Both the position numbers and the translations under genes were made by a program. The notes under the pieces were generated by a model that searched no databases, was not told where the DNA came from, and was given only the letters and a program-made list of their open reading frames with translations. Positions 24,970 through 33,660 of a stretch of DNA of 64,000 nt are shown here, piece by piece. How positions within the stretch are numbered: the first letter of the stretch is position 1; each line of letters starts with the position of its first letter. This stretch comes from Leptothoe sp034932105 (GTDB taxonomy: Bacteria; Cyanobacteriota; Cyanobacteriia; Phormidesmidales; Phormidesmidaceae): positions 1 through 64,000 of the forward strand of contig NZ_JAYGIG010000001.1 in assembly GCF_034932105.1 (NCBI RefSeq), in the 5' to 3' direction.

Positions 24970-27318
24970 CTATTCTGCAGGTGGCCCTGAATCTACGGGT
25001 GCTGGCGCAGGGGCCACGGGTGCAGGGGCGGGCGCAGGGGCCACGGGTGCAGGGGCGGGCGCAGGAGCCACCGGTTCTGGCGCAGGAGCCACCGGTTCTG
25101 GGATAGAAGGAGCCACCGGTTCTGGCGCAACATCAGGAGCGGGAGCAGCAATGGGATCGGGGGAGGGAGCCGGTTCAGAGGGGGCAGAGCCACTACTGTT
25201 GGGTTGGGGCTCTGAAAATCGAGGCTCATCAGACCTGGGCTGGGCGGGGGCAGGCTCTGCCGGAGCCGGAGCCGGAGAGGAGCCGGAACTTTCAGGACGG
25301 AAGCTAGGTTCTTCCTCCTCAGAGTAGGTTTGGGAACTGCTACCCGCTTTGTCGGCCACAACTTTGCCCGGTTTAACGGGTTTGGCCTTAATGGAGCCTT
25401 TTCGACCCGATAGCCTTGGCAACTCTGGAAATCTTTCGACCGGCAAACCTTCGATAAACTGAGATACGAACTTACGCCAGGCATAGGCAGCCGTACTACT
25501 AGCCCCTCGGGTGGGGCTACTGTCGTCGTTGCCGAACCATATCCCTACCACCAGCTGAGGGGTAAAGCCAATGAACCACATGTCTCGATTTTTCTCAGAG
25601 GTGCCGGTTTTACCAGCCACCTGGCGACCACTAATGTAAGCGTTACTGCCAGTTCCCCCTTCCACCACGCTGCGTAGCATCCAGGCCATAATGGCGGCGG
25701 AGTCTGCATCAATTGCCTGCTTGGGTTCATCGGCAAACTCATAAAGCACCTTACCAGAGCGATTGGTAATGCGTTTAATCCCGTGAGCTTCAACATGCTT
25801 ACCCTTGGCGGCAAAGGTGCCGTAGGCATTGGTGAGTTCTAGCAGGTTGACTTCCGAAGCCCCCAGGGCCAGGGAATAGGCAGGTAGTAAATCTGACTTG
25901 ATACCCATGCGCTTGGCCATGGCGATAACGGGTTCAAAGCCAACTTCTACTAGCACTTTGACCGCCACAATATTGATCGACGAGGCTAAGGCCTGTCTCA
26001 GCTCCACATTGCCCCGATAGTTTTTTCCGTAATTTTCGGGCTCATATCCATCCACCACATAGCGGGCATCCACATAGTTTTGGTAGGGAGAAGTACCACT
26101 TGCAATCGCAGTGCTATACACAAAAGCCTTAAATGTCGATCCTGGCTGACGCTGGGCCTGAGTCACCCGGTTGAACTGACTCTCCTCAAAGTCCGTTCCC
26201 CCCACCATGGCATGCACATGACCGGTTTTCGGATTCATCGCCACAATCGAGCCCTGCTCAAACCGTTGCCACCCACCGTACTCCTCCAGCACTTCCTCCA
26301 GGGTGGTTTCCGCTGCCCGCTGCCACTTAGGCTTCAATGAGGTTTCCACAATCAGTCCCCCCGCCTCAATCTCATCCGCCGAGATCAGTTCCGGCAGCTG
26401 CTTTTGCACATAGATGGTGAAGTAGGGAAACTCACTGTACAAAAACTTCGGCTCATTCGGGGTTGTCGCCACATCACTCTGATAGGCCGTACTGGCTTGG
26501 GACTCAGAAATGACCCCATTTTCCAGCATCCGACTGATCACCTTATCCCGTTGCACTCGGGCAGCCTCTTCATCCACCAACGGAGAGTAAAGACTAGGTG
26601 CCGGTGCCATGCCCGCAATCAGGGCAATTTCTGCTACCGTCAGCTTTTCCACTGACTTGCCAAAGTAGATCCAGGCAGCATCGGCCACACCATAGGCCCC
26701 GGCACCCAGATACACCAAATTCAGATAGCGCTCTAGGATCTTTTCCTTACCCAGTTCTTCCTCTAATTTGTTGGCCAGCAGGGCCTCACGAAACTTGCGC
26801 TGAAAACTCCGATCCTGATCCAAAAATACAATTCTGGCTAACTGCTGGGTAATCGTACTGGCCCCTTCCACCAGATCACGATTGCGCAGATTGGAATACA
26901 TGGCCCGGGCAATCCCCTTATAGTCAATGCCCGCATGCTCATAAAAGCGACGATCTTCCGCTGCAATAAACCCTTGCACCAGGGTGTCCGGCATGTCATC
27001 AAAGTCAAGATATTCCTGGGTCGCTGGCCCAATCTTTTGCAGCACGCTGCCGTTGTCGTCTTTGATAGTAATGGTGCCTGTCCGTTCAAATGTCAGAGCA
27101 TTAGACACATCAGGTAGTTTGGCATTCGCCTCCAACCAAAAGCGATAGCCACGGGTTAATGGCCCCGCTAAACCGACACCCACCAGTAGGGTCAGCCAAA
27201 ACAAAACAGTCCTGTACAGTGGCTTGGGCAGATTCTCCTTCACGCCCGAGGCAGCAGCCGAGCCAGGAACCTTACCCGTAGACCCATACTGCTTTAATTT
27301 ACCAATCCAATTAGCCAC
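24970..27318 (-). CDS. Class A penicillin-binding protein with a proline/alanine-rich tail
   Basis: Bifunctional peptidoglycan glycosyltransferase/transpeptidase of 782 aa (PBP1A type). One N-terminal membrane anchor (about 33-53) precedes the glycosyltransferase domain (about 85-260) with EDRRFYEHAGIDYKGIARA and EGASTITQQLAR. The transpeptidase domain (about 330-610) has SxxK in QPGSTFKAF, SxN in SSINIV and KTGT in AGKTGTSEKN. Residues about 640-782 are low-complexity, first Ser/Glu/Pro-rich, then a PVAPAPAPA repeat described separately; such tails may span the wall. The start is a GTG at 27318 giving MANWIGKLKQ. Confidence 0.93.
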   Translation of the reverse strand: MANWIGKLKQYGSTGKVPGSAAASGVKENLPKPLYRTVLFWLTLLVGVGLAGPLTRGYRFWLEANAKLPDVSNALTFERTGTITIKDDNGSVLQKIGPATQEYLDFDDMPDTLVQGFIAAEDRRFYEHAGIDYKGIARAMYSNLRNRDLVEGASTITQQLARIVFLDQDRSFQRKFREALLANKLEEELGKEKILERYLNLVYLGAGAYGVADAAWIYFGKSVEKLTVAEIALIAGMAPAPSLYSPLVDEEAARVQRDKVISRMLENGVISESQASTAYQSDVATTPNEPKFLYSEFPYFTIYVQKQLPELISADEIEAGGLIVETSLKPKWQRAAETTLEEVLEEYGGWQRFEQGSIVAMNPKTGHVHAMVGGTDFEESQFNRVTQAQRQPGSTFKAFVYSTAIASGTSPYQNYVDARYVVDGYEPENYGKNYRGNVELRQALASSINIVAVKVLVEVGFEPVIAMAKRMGIKSDLLPAYSLALGASEVNLLELTNAYGTFAAKGKHVEAHGIKRITNRSGKVLYEFADEPKQAIDADSAAIMAWMLRSVVEGGTGSNAYISGRQVAGKTGTSEKNRDMWFIGFTPQLVVGIWFGNDDSSPTRGASSTAAYAWRKFVSQFIEGLPVERFPELPRLSGRKGSIKAKPVKPGKVVADKAGSSSQTYSEEEEPSFRPESSGSSPAPAPAEPAPAQPRSDEPRFSEPQPNSSGSAPSEPAPSPDPIAAPAPDVAPEPVAPSIPEPVAPAPEPVAPAPAPAPVAPAPAPAPVAPAPAPVDSGPPAE
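25007..25127 (-). repeat. In-frame minisatellite encoding the Pro/Ala tail of the class A PBP
   Basis: Two near-identical 27-bp units (one GGGCCACGGG core at 25011 and one at 25038) encode nonapeptides of the PVAPAPAPA type. They adjoin 21-bp units encoding PEPVAPA-type heptapeptides (cores near 25066 and 25087). All unit lengths are multiples of three, so length changes would keep the frame. Confidence 0.8.
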
Positions 27319-27486
27319 GTTAAAGAAACCCTACTACCCATCATGCTCGAAACGGTTCACTCATTAATCACCGAGACTTCATTCATTAACGGTGATTAAG
27401 TCTGATAGATACCCACACCTGAAACTAATCAGCAGCTCGATTGAGATATCTTGCACATACCTCCAAAAAGGCTATCAGAATCTGTC

Positions 27487-28500
27487 CTAACTCACCAAAT
27501 AATCGGTATGTCCCAAGGCTAGCCCCAAAATCAACATACCAATTACTAAAAAGGGTTGCGCACTTGCCTGATATTTCACATCGTTAGTCAGGGGATCCCG
27601 TAAAAAATACATGTCCTGAAACGTTATTTGCGGAATAATCATCAGAATCAATAAGACCGCATAGAGGTTTTTATGGATGACCATCAGGTAGACCGCCATG
27701 CCCGCCTGAAAAATGTCGATCATCAAGACGCAGATCCACGCCGCTGTCCCCACCCCAAACATAACGGGCAGGGATTTTAGACCGAGGGCCTCATCCCCTT
27801 CCACACTCTTAAAATCATTCACCACGGCAATACCTAAGCCCGCCATGCTGTAGAGCAAGGTGAGGACAATCACCGTGGGATTGAGTTGACCAAATAGGGC
27901 ATGGCCAGCCCACCAGGGCAAGGCAATATAGCTGGCTCCTAGGGCATAGTTACCCAGCCAACCATTTTGCTTCAGCTTGAGGGGTGGAGCAGAGTAAATA
28001 TAGGAAACTAAGGAGCCCCCGAGGGCTAGGGCCGTCAACATGGGGAAGTCATGCTGAGCCCAACGGTCTAAACCATAGGCAACCCCAATGCCACCGAGCA
28101 ACAACACCCAAATTTGCACCTGCACCTGCCCCAGACCAATGGCTCCCGAAGGAATCGGGCGATAGGGCTCATTGATGGCATCCAGATCACGATCGTAGTA
28201 GTCATTGATGGTCTGGGTGTAGCCAGTCAGCAACGGCCCCGCCATCAACATGCAGGCAAAGGCGGCCACGACATGATCAACGCTCCACACAAAATAGCCT
28301 GAGGAGGCTGCCCCGCAGAGCACACCCCAGATTAAAGGGATCCAGGTGATGGGCTTCATCAGCTGCAGGCGAATTTTCCAAATGGAGGTTTCCCCATCGG
28401 CAGCACCTTTCATGCCCAAAAGCTGACGGGCCTTGGAGCCTTCTGACACTGGCAGGGCATCGTCGGGCTTGGAGTTAACTGGGGAGGGATTATCAGCCAT
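27487..28500 (-). CDS. chlG: Chlorophyll synthase
   Basis: Thylakoid membrane prenyltransferase of 337 aa that esterifies chlorophyllide a with a C20 alcohol pyrophosphate, the last step of chlorophyll a synthesis. The UbiA-family substrate motif is NDYYDRDLDAINEPYRPIPS (about 115-134), and the second acidic motif is NDFKSVEGDEALGLKSLP (about 235-252). About nine hydrophobic segments fit the family. The N-terminal 40 residues are hydrophilic. The start is the ATG at 28500. It lies 48 bases after the Get3d-like gene on the same strand, a pairing I recall from other cyanobacteria. Confidence 0.96.
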   Translation of the reverse strand: MADNPSPVNSKPDDALPVSEGSKARQLLGMKGAADGETSIWKIRLQLMKPITWIPLIWGVLCGAASSGYFVWSVDHVVAAFACMLMAGPLLTGYTQTINDYYDRDLDAINEPYRPIPSGAIGLGQVQVQIWVLLLGGIGVAYGLDRWAQHDFPMLTALALGGSLVSYIYSAPPLKLKQNGWLGNYALGASYIALPWWAGHALFGQLNPTVIVLTLLYSMAGLGIAVVNDFKSVEGDEALGLKSLPVMFGVGTAAWICVLMIDIFQAGMAVYLMVIHKNLYAVLLILMIIPQITFQDMYFLRDPLTNDVKYQASAQPFLVIGMLILGLALGHTDYLVS

Positions 28501-28548
28501 GGACTTCCAAAATTGGTAAAGGATTTCTAGGGGCCACGAAAACAGCCC

Positions 28549-29643
28549 TTAGCCAAAGGACAGGATGAGATAACCGGATTGAAACTTAGCACCGGTCACA
28601 GAACGCCCCTGCAAAGTCTTAGGTAGGGTTAAGTTCCGGCGTTGGTCCCCGGCCTCAATGGTGACCTCCGGACCATACTGGGTGAGCTGAATCTGCTTTT
28701 TATCCAGGCTGGGTAAAAATAGACGCACAGTATTAGTGGCCAAGTCGATTTCCACCGGCGCTGGCGCTGATGGAGCAGCGACATAGTCTGGCAAGGATGC
28801 CATCAGCGACTGCCAGTCCCCTATGGGGGCAGGTAACACATACACAGGCAAGGGTTCAAAGTCTTGGCTCTTAGCGGGGGACCGATTGAGCAGCACCCCA
28901 GCTACTGTCAGTTCTATTTGCTGGGCCGCGCCCCACAAGTAGCGGGCGGTGGCGATCTCGATATCATTATTACTGGACACCAGATAGGCTCGCACCCGCA
29001 TGGGATCCTTCACCGCCGCAATCCCTTGTCCGACGAGCCCAGTGCTTTGCTGCACTTCGGGCTGATTGAATAGGTCCCCAGAAAGCCCCTTACCACCGCT
29101 GAGCACGGCTCCGGCTAGGGGCTGCACAAAGGGCATCACGGCTTTAGAAAATTGGGAGGCCTGAAATACTTGCTTAAAGCGCCGGAAATACCAGTCTATG
29201 CCGGCGGGCATGCCCCACATGCGCAGGCTAGCCTGATTTCCAGGTCCGTCATGGACAATCACGTCGTAGTCACCACTGGCATCATATTCCCGCAGTGCAT
29301 TCAAGGTCAGGGCCTGATCCATCCCTGGTAGCAGACTGAGTTCTTGACCGTACACCGCCTTAAAGAATGGGTCCCGCAGATATTCGGCCTCTAGTTTTTT
29401 CAATTGCTCCCAGTTTTGTTCTAACAGTTGAGCAAACTTGAGCTGCAAACACCATAAGTTGCTGCCTAATGGGGTTGGGATAGAAGCGACCTCATGCCCC
29501 AACAGCAGACCAAACCCAGGGCCAGCATCTTCCGTCACCAGTAACACCCGCTGGCCTTGGGCCGATAGCTTTTTGGCAGTTGCGATCGCACAGGTCGAAC
29601 GACCACTCCCCCCTTTACCCAAAAACGTCAGAATTAAAGCCAT
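28549..29643 (-). CDS. Get3d-like ArsA/GET3-family ATPase
   Basis: Cytosolic ATPase-like protein of 364 aa related to Get3/ArsA. The deviant P-loop is GKGGSGRST (residues 9-17): the first Lys of the GKGG signature is kept but the usual second Lys is Arg15. Other elements are VHDGPGNQASLRMWG (switch-like) and the Met-rich WGMPAGIDWYFRRF helix region. The last 60 residues (FLPSLDKKQIQLTQYG to KFQSGYLILSFG) look like an alpha-crystallin-type beta domain, as in the cyanobacterial/plastid Get3d group. Function is unknown; a role with membrane or tetrapyrrole proteins is plausible from the neighbour chlG. The start is the ATG at 29643. petP lies upstream, 140 bases away. Confidence 0.82.
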   Translation of the reverse strand: MALILTFLGKGGSGRSTCAIATAKKLSAQGQRVLLVTEDAGPGFGLLLGHEVASIPTPLGSNLWCLQLKFAQLLEQNWEQLKKLEAEYLRDPFFKAVYGQELSLLPGMDQALTLNALREYDASGDYDVIVHDGPGNQASLRMWGMPAGIDWYFRRFKQVFQASQFSKAVMPFVQPLAGAVLSGGKGLSGDLFNQPEVQQSTGLVGQGIAAVKDPMRVRAYLVSSNNDIEIATARYLWGAAQQIELTVAGVLLNRSPAKSQDFEPLPVYVLPAPIGDWQSLMASLPDYVAAPSAPAPVEIDLATNTVRLFLPSLDKKQIQLTQYGPEVTIEAGDQRRNLTLPKTLQGRSVTGAKFQSGYLILSFG

Positions 29644-29783
29644 CAGTGACCAGCCAGAAAATTAGCAAACAAATAGCCCCTAATCACAGCAAAGAGCACC
29701 CCTAAGATGGAGTGCCTTAACTGGAATGCCTGAACCAGCAGCAGCTCTAGGAAACAGCCCCTAGGCAGAAATCTTCCCACGGG

Positions 29784-29984
29784 TCAACTAACCTGCTTCA
29801 GCTCGTCCTCAAAAAACCAGCTAGAAAACTTATCGGAAAACTCCACCACAAGACCAACACCACTACCATCCACCATCTTGAACTGGGTAACCATCCCCTC
29901 CTGCCCCAAACGCTTAGCAATAGCGTCCGAAACCCGGTCCCTGACACGTACTACCTTTACCTTTTGCCCTACATCCAACGCCAT
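29784..29984 (-). CDS. petP: Cytochrome b6f complex subunit PetP
   Basis: Small peripheral protein of 66 aa with an SH3-like beta barrel that binds the cytosolic side of cytochrome b6f in cyanobacteria and red algae and affects electron-transfer routes. The sequence MALDVGQKVKVVRVRDRVSD, then GQEGMVTQFKMVDGSG and WFFEDELKQV fits the family closely. The start is the ATG at 29984, with AAGGAG 9 bases upstream. It starts the minus-strand run petP, get3d-like, chlG. Confidence 0.9.
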   Translation of the reverse strand: MALDVGQKVKVVRVRDRVSDAIAKRLGQEGMVTQFKMVDGSGVGLVVEFSDKFSSWFFEDELKQVS

Positions 29985-30147
29985 GCTCCAAGGTCTCCTT
30001 GCTAAATCAAATGACTTAAAATATTAAGAATTAAAACCAATCCTCAGTTTATCAGTGTCTTGCTCTTTGTAAGCTATCCTAAAGAACTGTTGCTGGATGT
30101 ATACCAGCCGCCCTTATTTATGTAATCCCCATCTTTCCTCAATCCCT

Positions 30148-30909
30148 ATGTTGGCCAAGCGAATTCTGCCCTGCCTCGATGTCAAAGCAGGTCGAGTAGT
30201 CAAAGGCATTAATTTCGTAGAACTAAAAGATGCCGGTGATCCCGTAGAACTAGCCCAGGCCTACAACCAAGCCGGAGCAGATGAGCTGGTATTTTTAGAT
30301 ATTACGGCCACCCACGAAGACCGCAGCATCATCTTTGATGTGGTACACCGCACCGCTGAACAAGTATTTATTCCTCTCACCGTTGGGGGTGGCGTCAGCT
30401 CCATTGACACCATCAAACAGCTCCTACGGGCGGGCGCGGACAAAGTTAGCATTAATTCCGCCGCCGTTCACAACCCTGACTTTATCCAAGCCGCTAGTCA
30501 TCGCTTTGGCAGCCAATGTATTGTCGTGGCCATTGATGCCAAACGTCGTTCCAATGGCTCAGGCTGGGATGTCTTTGTCCGGGGTGGTCGAGAAAATACC
30601 GGTTTAGACGCCATTGAATGGGCACAAAACGTCGTCGCCCGCGGCGCAGGTGAATTACTCATCACCAGCATGGATGCTGATGGCACCAAAGCCGGATACG
30701 ACCTAGAACTCACCCGCACCATCGCCCAGGCCGTCGAGGTTCCCGTCATCGCCTCCGGCGGAGCTGGCACCTGTGAACACATCCATGCCGCCTTAACCGA
30801 CGGTCATGCAGAAGCCGCGCTACTGGCATCCCTGTTACATTACGGCCAGCTAACGGTGGCAGAAATCAAAGCCTATTTGACCCAGCAGCGGGTTCCCGTT
30901 AGACCCTAA
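30148..30909 (+). CDS. hisF: Imidazole glycerol phosphate synthase, cyclase subunit
   Basis: TIM-barrel enzyme of 253 aa that with HisH makes imidazole glycerol phosphate in histidine synthesis. The N-terminus LAKRILPCLDVKAGRVVKGINF holds the catalytic Asp11, and VVAIDAKR holds the second catalytic Asp near 131. Phosphate-binding loops are TVGGGV and ASGGAGTCEH. The ATG at 30148 gives the family N-terminus; an upstream ATG at 30097 is in frame but adds 17 unrelated residues. hisH is not nearby. Confidence 0.96.
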   Translation: MLAKRILPCLDVKAGRVVKGINFVELKDAGDPVELAQAYNQAGADELVFLDITATHEDRSIIFDVVHRTAEQVFIPLTVGGGVSSIDTIKQLLRAGADKVSINSAAVHNPDFIQAASHRFGSQCIVVAIDAKRRSNGSGWDVFVRGGRENTGLDAIEWAQNVVARGAGELLITSMDADGTKAGYDLELTRTIAQAVEVPVIASGGAGTCEHIHAALTDGHAEAALLASLLHYGQLTVAEIKAYLTQQRVPVRP

Positions 30910-31066
30910 CAACAAACCTACCTAAGACTATGTATAGATAGCTCTGACCAAGAGCATTGAATTCTTAAAACACTACTGCTAATTCAGAGCCGTTTTATGA
31001 TAGCTCTGTTACAGTATGTGAAAGATAGTCGAGATTCTTTAAGATCTGTCTTTTGTATTTTTATCG

Positions 31067-31372
31067 ATGACTTTTTTAATCATAGCCATCGTTGCTGGTT
31101 TAGTTATATGGGCCCTCCGCCTGATGGATCGGGCCTTAGTCAGTCAGGAATTTTCCCTGATGCTTGCAGGCTTTCTAGTGGCTTCTTCGGCAGCGGCCAT
31201 TGTGGGCGTTTACTTCTTGATGGGCGACTACATGATGTATATGAATCAAGGTGAGTTCACATACCAGGACCAGTACTCCTCTGAATTCATCATTTTAAAT
31301 GAACAAGTATCCTCAGATCAGCTCCTGGATAGTGGATTACTCACCTTCGATCTGGCCAATCTTCCCGAATAA
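31067..31372 (+). CDS. Small two-span membrane protein of unknown function
   Basis: Protein of 101 aa with two hydrophobic helices, FLIIAIVAGLVIWAL (about 3-17) and SLMLAGFLVASSAAAIVGVYFLM (about 30-52), joined by a short charged turn RLMDRALVSQEF. The C-terminal half is hydrophilic with Tyr, Gln and acidic residues (TYQDQYSSEFIILNEQ). No family recognised. The ATG at 31067 has no clear ribosome site. A strong terminator follows at 31409, which supports it being a gene. Confidence 0.55.
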   Translation: MTFLIIAIVAGLVIWALRLMDRALVSQEFSLMLAGFLVASSAAAIVGVYFLMGDYMMYMNQGEFTYQDQYSSEFIILNEQVSSDQLLDSGLLTFDLANLPE

Positions 31373-31408
31373 TCGCCCATACCTTAAGCTCCATAGATTA
31401 ACTAGTGG

Positions 31409-31440
31409 CCCTGGGCAATTTTGCCCAGGGTTTGCTATTT
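31409..31440. terminator. Rho-independent terminator, GC-rich palindrome
   Basis: CCCTGGGCAA (31409-31418) and TTGCCCAGGG (31421-31430) form a near-continuous palindrome followed by TTTGCTATTTTG. It ends the small membrane-protein gene and may also serve the converging gene at 31513. Confidence 0.85.
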
Positions 31441-31512
31441 TGTGCCCATAGTTCGCACCCTAACGGATGGCTATGTTCTGGGCTTGTCCCCTACTTTGGC
31501 CAGACTTCTGAA

Positions 31513-32223
31513 CTATTGCAGGAGTTTTTGCCATGTGGCGGCACCAACGATGCCATCCACCCCTAAGCCAGCCTGACGCTGAAAGTTTTCCACCGCTCGC
31601 TGGGTTTGGGAACCAAAGACACCATCAATCGGCCCCGTATAAAAATTGAGCGCTGACAGTCGCCGCTGTAATTTACTGACATCAGCCCCAACATCATCTA
31701 GCCGCAAAACTTGCAACTCTCCTGCCGTACCGGATGCTGGTACATTCCTTGGGGTCTGTGTCCTGGAAGTCTCTGCGCTTGGGCTGCCAGCCCCACCGGA
31801 GGAAGATGGACCAGGTAAAAGGGGCTCCTGAGGTTCAGTCAGAACAGCTGGTGTAGGTAAGAGTCGCCGCCAAGTTGCAGGACCAACAATCCCATCGGCC
31901 TCTAGTCCTGCATCAGTTTGAAATTGACGAACTGCTGCCATGGTGCCCTGCCCATAGGTGCCATCCACAGCACCAGAGTAGTAACCCATCAGAGCCAACA
32001 TCGCCTGCAGCTCCTTAACACTAGAGTCGGTACTTCCCAATACCAAAACCCCCTCCGCCTGAGCCAGTACCCTAGGTTTAGGCGACCCAGCCCTGAAGGG
32101 ATCCGCAGACAAATCAGCCGGTGTCACCGGTGCTGTTACAGCCAGTGCAGGTGTCACCATAATCCCCGACACCGCGGCTAAAGACCAGAGAGGAAAGATC
32201 GGATATGAGCCCCAACGTTTCAT
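31513..32223 (-). CDS. Secreted protein with two peptidoglycan-binding domains
   Basis: Protein of 236 aa. Residues 1 to about 28 form a signal peptide (PIFPLWSLAAVSGIMVTPALA). Two PG_binding_1 domains follow, at about 60-118 (DSSVKELQAMLALMGYYSGAVDG to GPATWRRLL) and 175-235 (ADVSKLQRRLSALNFYTGPIDG to GAATWQKLL), joined by a Pro/Ser/Gly linker. Each has the family pattern of a helix, a YxGxxDGxxG turn and a DGIVGxxTW end. There is no catalytic domain, so it probably binds wall glycan or scaffolds an amidase. I use the ATG at 32223, which puts the signal peptide at the N-terminus; an ATG at 32262 is also in frame. Confidence 0.88.
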   Translation of the reverse strand: MKRWGSYPIFPLWSLAAVSGIMVTPALAVTAPVTPADLSADPFRAGSPKPRVLAQAEGVLVLGSTDSSVKELQAMLALMGYYSGAVDGTYGQGTMAAVRQFQTDAGLEADGIVGPATWRRLLPTPAVLTEPQEPLLPGPSSSGGAGSPSAETSRTQTPRNVPASGTAGELQVLRLDDVGADVSKLQRRLSALNFYTGPIDGVFGSQTQRAVENFQRQAGLGVDGIVGAATWQKLLQ

Positions 32224-32375
32224 GTAACAAAAAATCCTATTTTTGGCATGAGCATCGGCCATTGTGGCCTGACACCCAGCTCAAGCCAACCATAAAGATG
32301 GCACAGCATGGCTATGGAGTCCAGATAAATTGAGATTTGTAGTGATGTTTCTTGATAGTTGTAGTTAGTCAAACC

Positions 32376-33200
32376 ATGGTCACTCTTTCAACCGCCGATA
32401 GGTTCCTGGGCAGCCTACTGGGAACCTACCTAGGGCATAGCTATGTCAATCAGCACCCATGGAACTGCCTCCAGACTAAGGACAGCCAACTCTATCAGTC
32501 ATGGCTACAGGATATGCAACAGGACCCGCCACCGGGGCCAACGGGATTAGATTTCAGTCCTGCGATCGCATTGCCCTGGTTTTTATATCACCACGCTGAC
32601 CACCGCACCCGCCATGGCTGGATCGCCCAAACGCTGGCGGCGGATGCCTTACCCCAAGCTAGTCATGCCACTGTACTGATGTATTGTCTGGGGGATAGTT
32701 TAGAGTGGCTCATGCAATGCCCTCGCACCGTTCAACACCCGCTGCCCTTGCTGTGCGAACACCTTCAGCGGCAAATCCCCACTTACCCCCCAGGGGTTGT
32801 CTCCCAGGTGAACCAGCTGATTGCTTGGCTGGCCCCCGAGCCAGCCAAGCAATCAGCCATACTATCGCCCTCCACGGCGACGAGTCCTTTACATAGCATT
32901 AGCCCCTTAGAGGCTGACGTCCCCATGGCGGCTATGGCATTAGCCATCAGGCAATGTCTGAACTACCGAGAAAACCTGGCGTTGGCATTAACCGGTCAGT
33001 CAGGACAACCGATCCCTACCATCATCGGCTGTTTAATGGGGGCATGGGGTGGCGCAGCCGTTATTCCAACGCCATGGATCATGTCCCTATCCCCTGAATC
33101 TAGACAGCACCTCCGCCATATAGTTCAGCATCTTTATCGTCACTGGGCTGGGATCCGCTGCCTGGGAAACACCGCCGAAACCCTGCCCCTAGATTTATAG
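32376..33200 (+). CDS. Degenerate ADP-ribosylglycohydrolase-like protein
   Basis: Protein of 274 aa with the outline of the ADP-ribosylglycohydrolase fold. The N-terminal helix STADRFLGSLLGTYLGHSYV resembles the family start, but the expected Asp-Ala-x-Gly metal site is missing. The C-terminal block IPTIIGCLMGAWGGAAVIPTPW resembles the family GxxxGAxxGxxxIPxxW, but the preceding Gly-Gly-Asp-x-Asp-Thr motif is replaced by SGQPIPT. It therefore probably lacks dinuclear Mg and hydrolase activity. The middle has a variable insertion. The start is taken at ATG 32376; a start at 32352 is possible. It is a known kind of cyanobacterial protein but its role is unknown. Confidence 0.55.
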   Translation: MVTLSTADRFLGSLLGTYLGHSYVNQHPWNCLQTKDSQLYQSWLQDMQQDPPPGPTGLDFSPAIALPWFLYHHADHRTRHGWIAQTLAADALPQASHATVLMYCLGDSLEWLMQCPRTVQHPLPLLCEHLQRQIPTYPPGVVSQVNQLIAWLAPEPAKQSAILSPSTATSPLHSISPLEADVPMAAMALAIRQCLNYRENLALALTGQSGQPIPTIIGCLMGAWGGAAVIPTPWIMSLSPESRQHLRHIVQHLYRHWAGIRCLGNTAETLPLDL

Positions 33201-33660
33201 GATTTGGTCATGCTCAAAATTGAACTGGCTATAATAGAAGGATAGGTACGCTAAGCATCTCCCAACACTATCAGCCGATTAAGAGGCCGTGGATAAGAAG
33301 AGTGATACGCTAAAGCGACTGCTGTAATCATGCTCAACAGACTGTGGAACCAGCGAACCGCAGTACTGTTATCAGTATATTTTTAGGCGTGGATTTTGGG
33401 ATGTAGGTGAGCTTTTTCAGGCTCTGCCTAGATTTAGGATCTAGGCGAATCCGTAGAACACCACCCATACCTTCAATAGGTTGTTACCCCTAATAACCTC
33501 AAGCATTGAAGTTCGTTTTCCAAGACATCTAGGGTATGACCAGGGACATCACAATCTTCCCTTTAACCTTAAAACCAGTGTCTAGTGCTATCAGGCAGTT
33601 AGCTCAAGGATATTATCCATCCATTGAGCACCATGACAGCCTGAATTATTGAGGCTTTTC
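33201..33660. other. Intergenic region with two hairpins before the 7TM-HD gene
   Basis: GCCTAGAT (33426-33433) pairs with ATCTAGGC (33439-33446), and AGGTTGTTA (33478-33486) pairs with TAATAACCT (33491-33499) with one wobble, extended by TTCAAT/ATTGAA at 33472 and 33505. Together they could form two stacked hairpins in the leader of the gene at 33661. I tested this by eye against the c-di-AMP riboswitch and saw no match. No small ORF is convincing. Confidence 0.5.
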
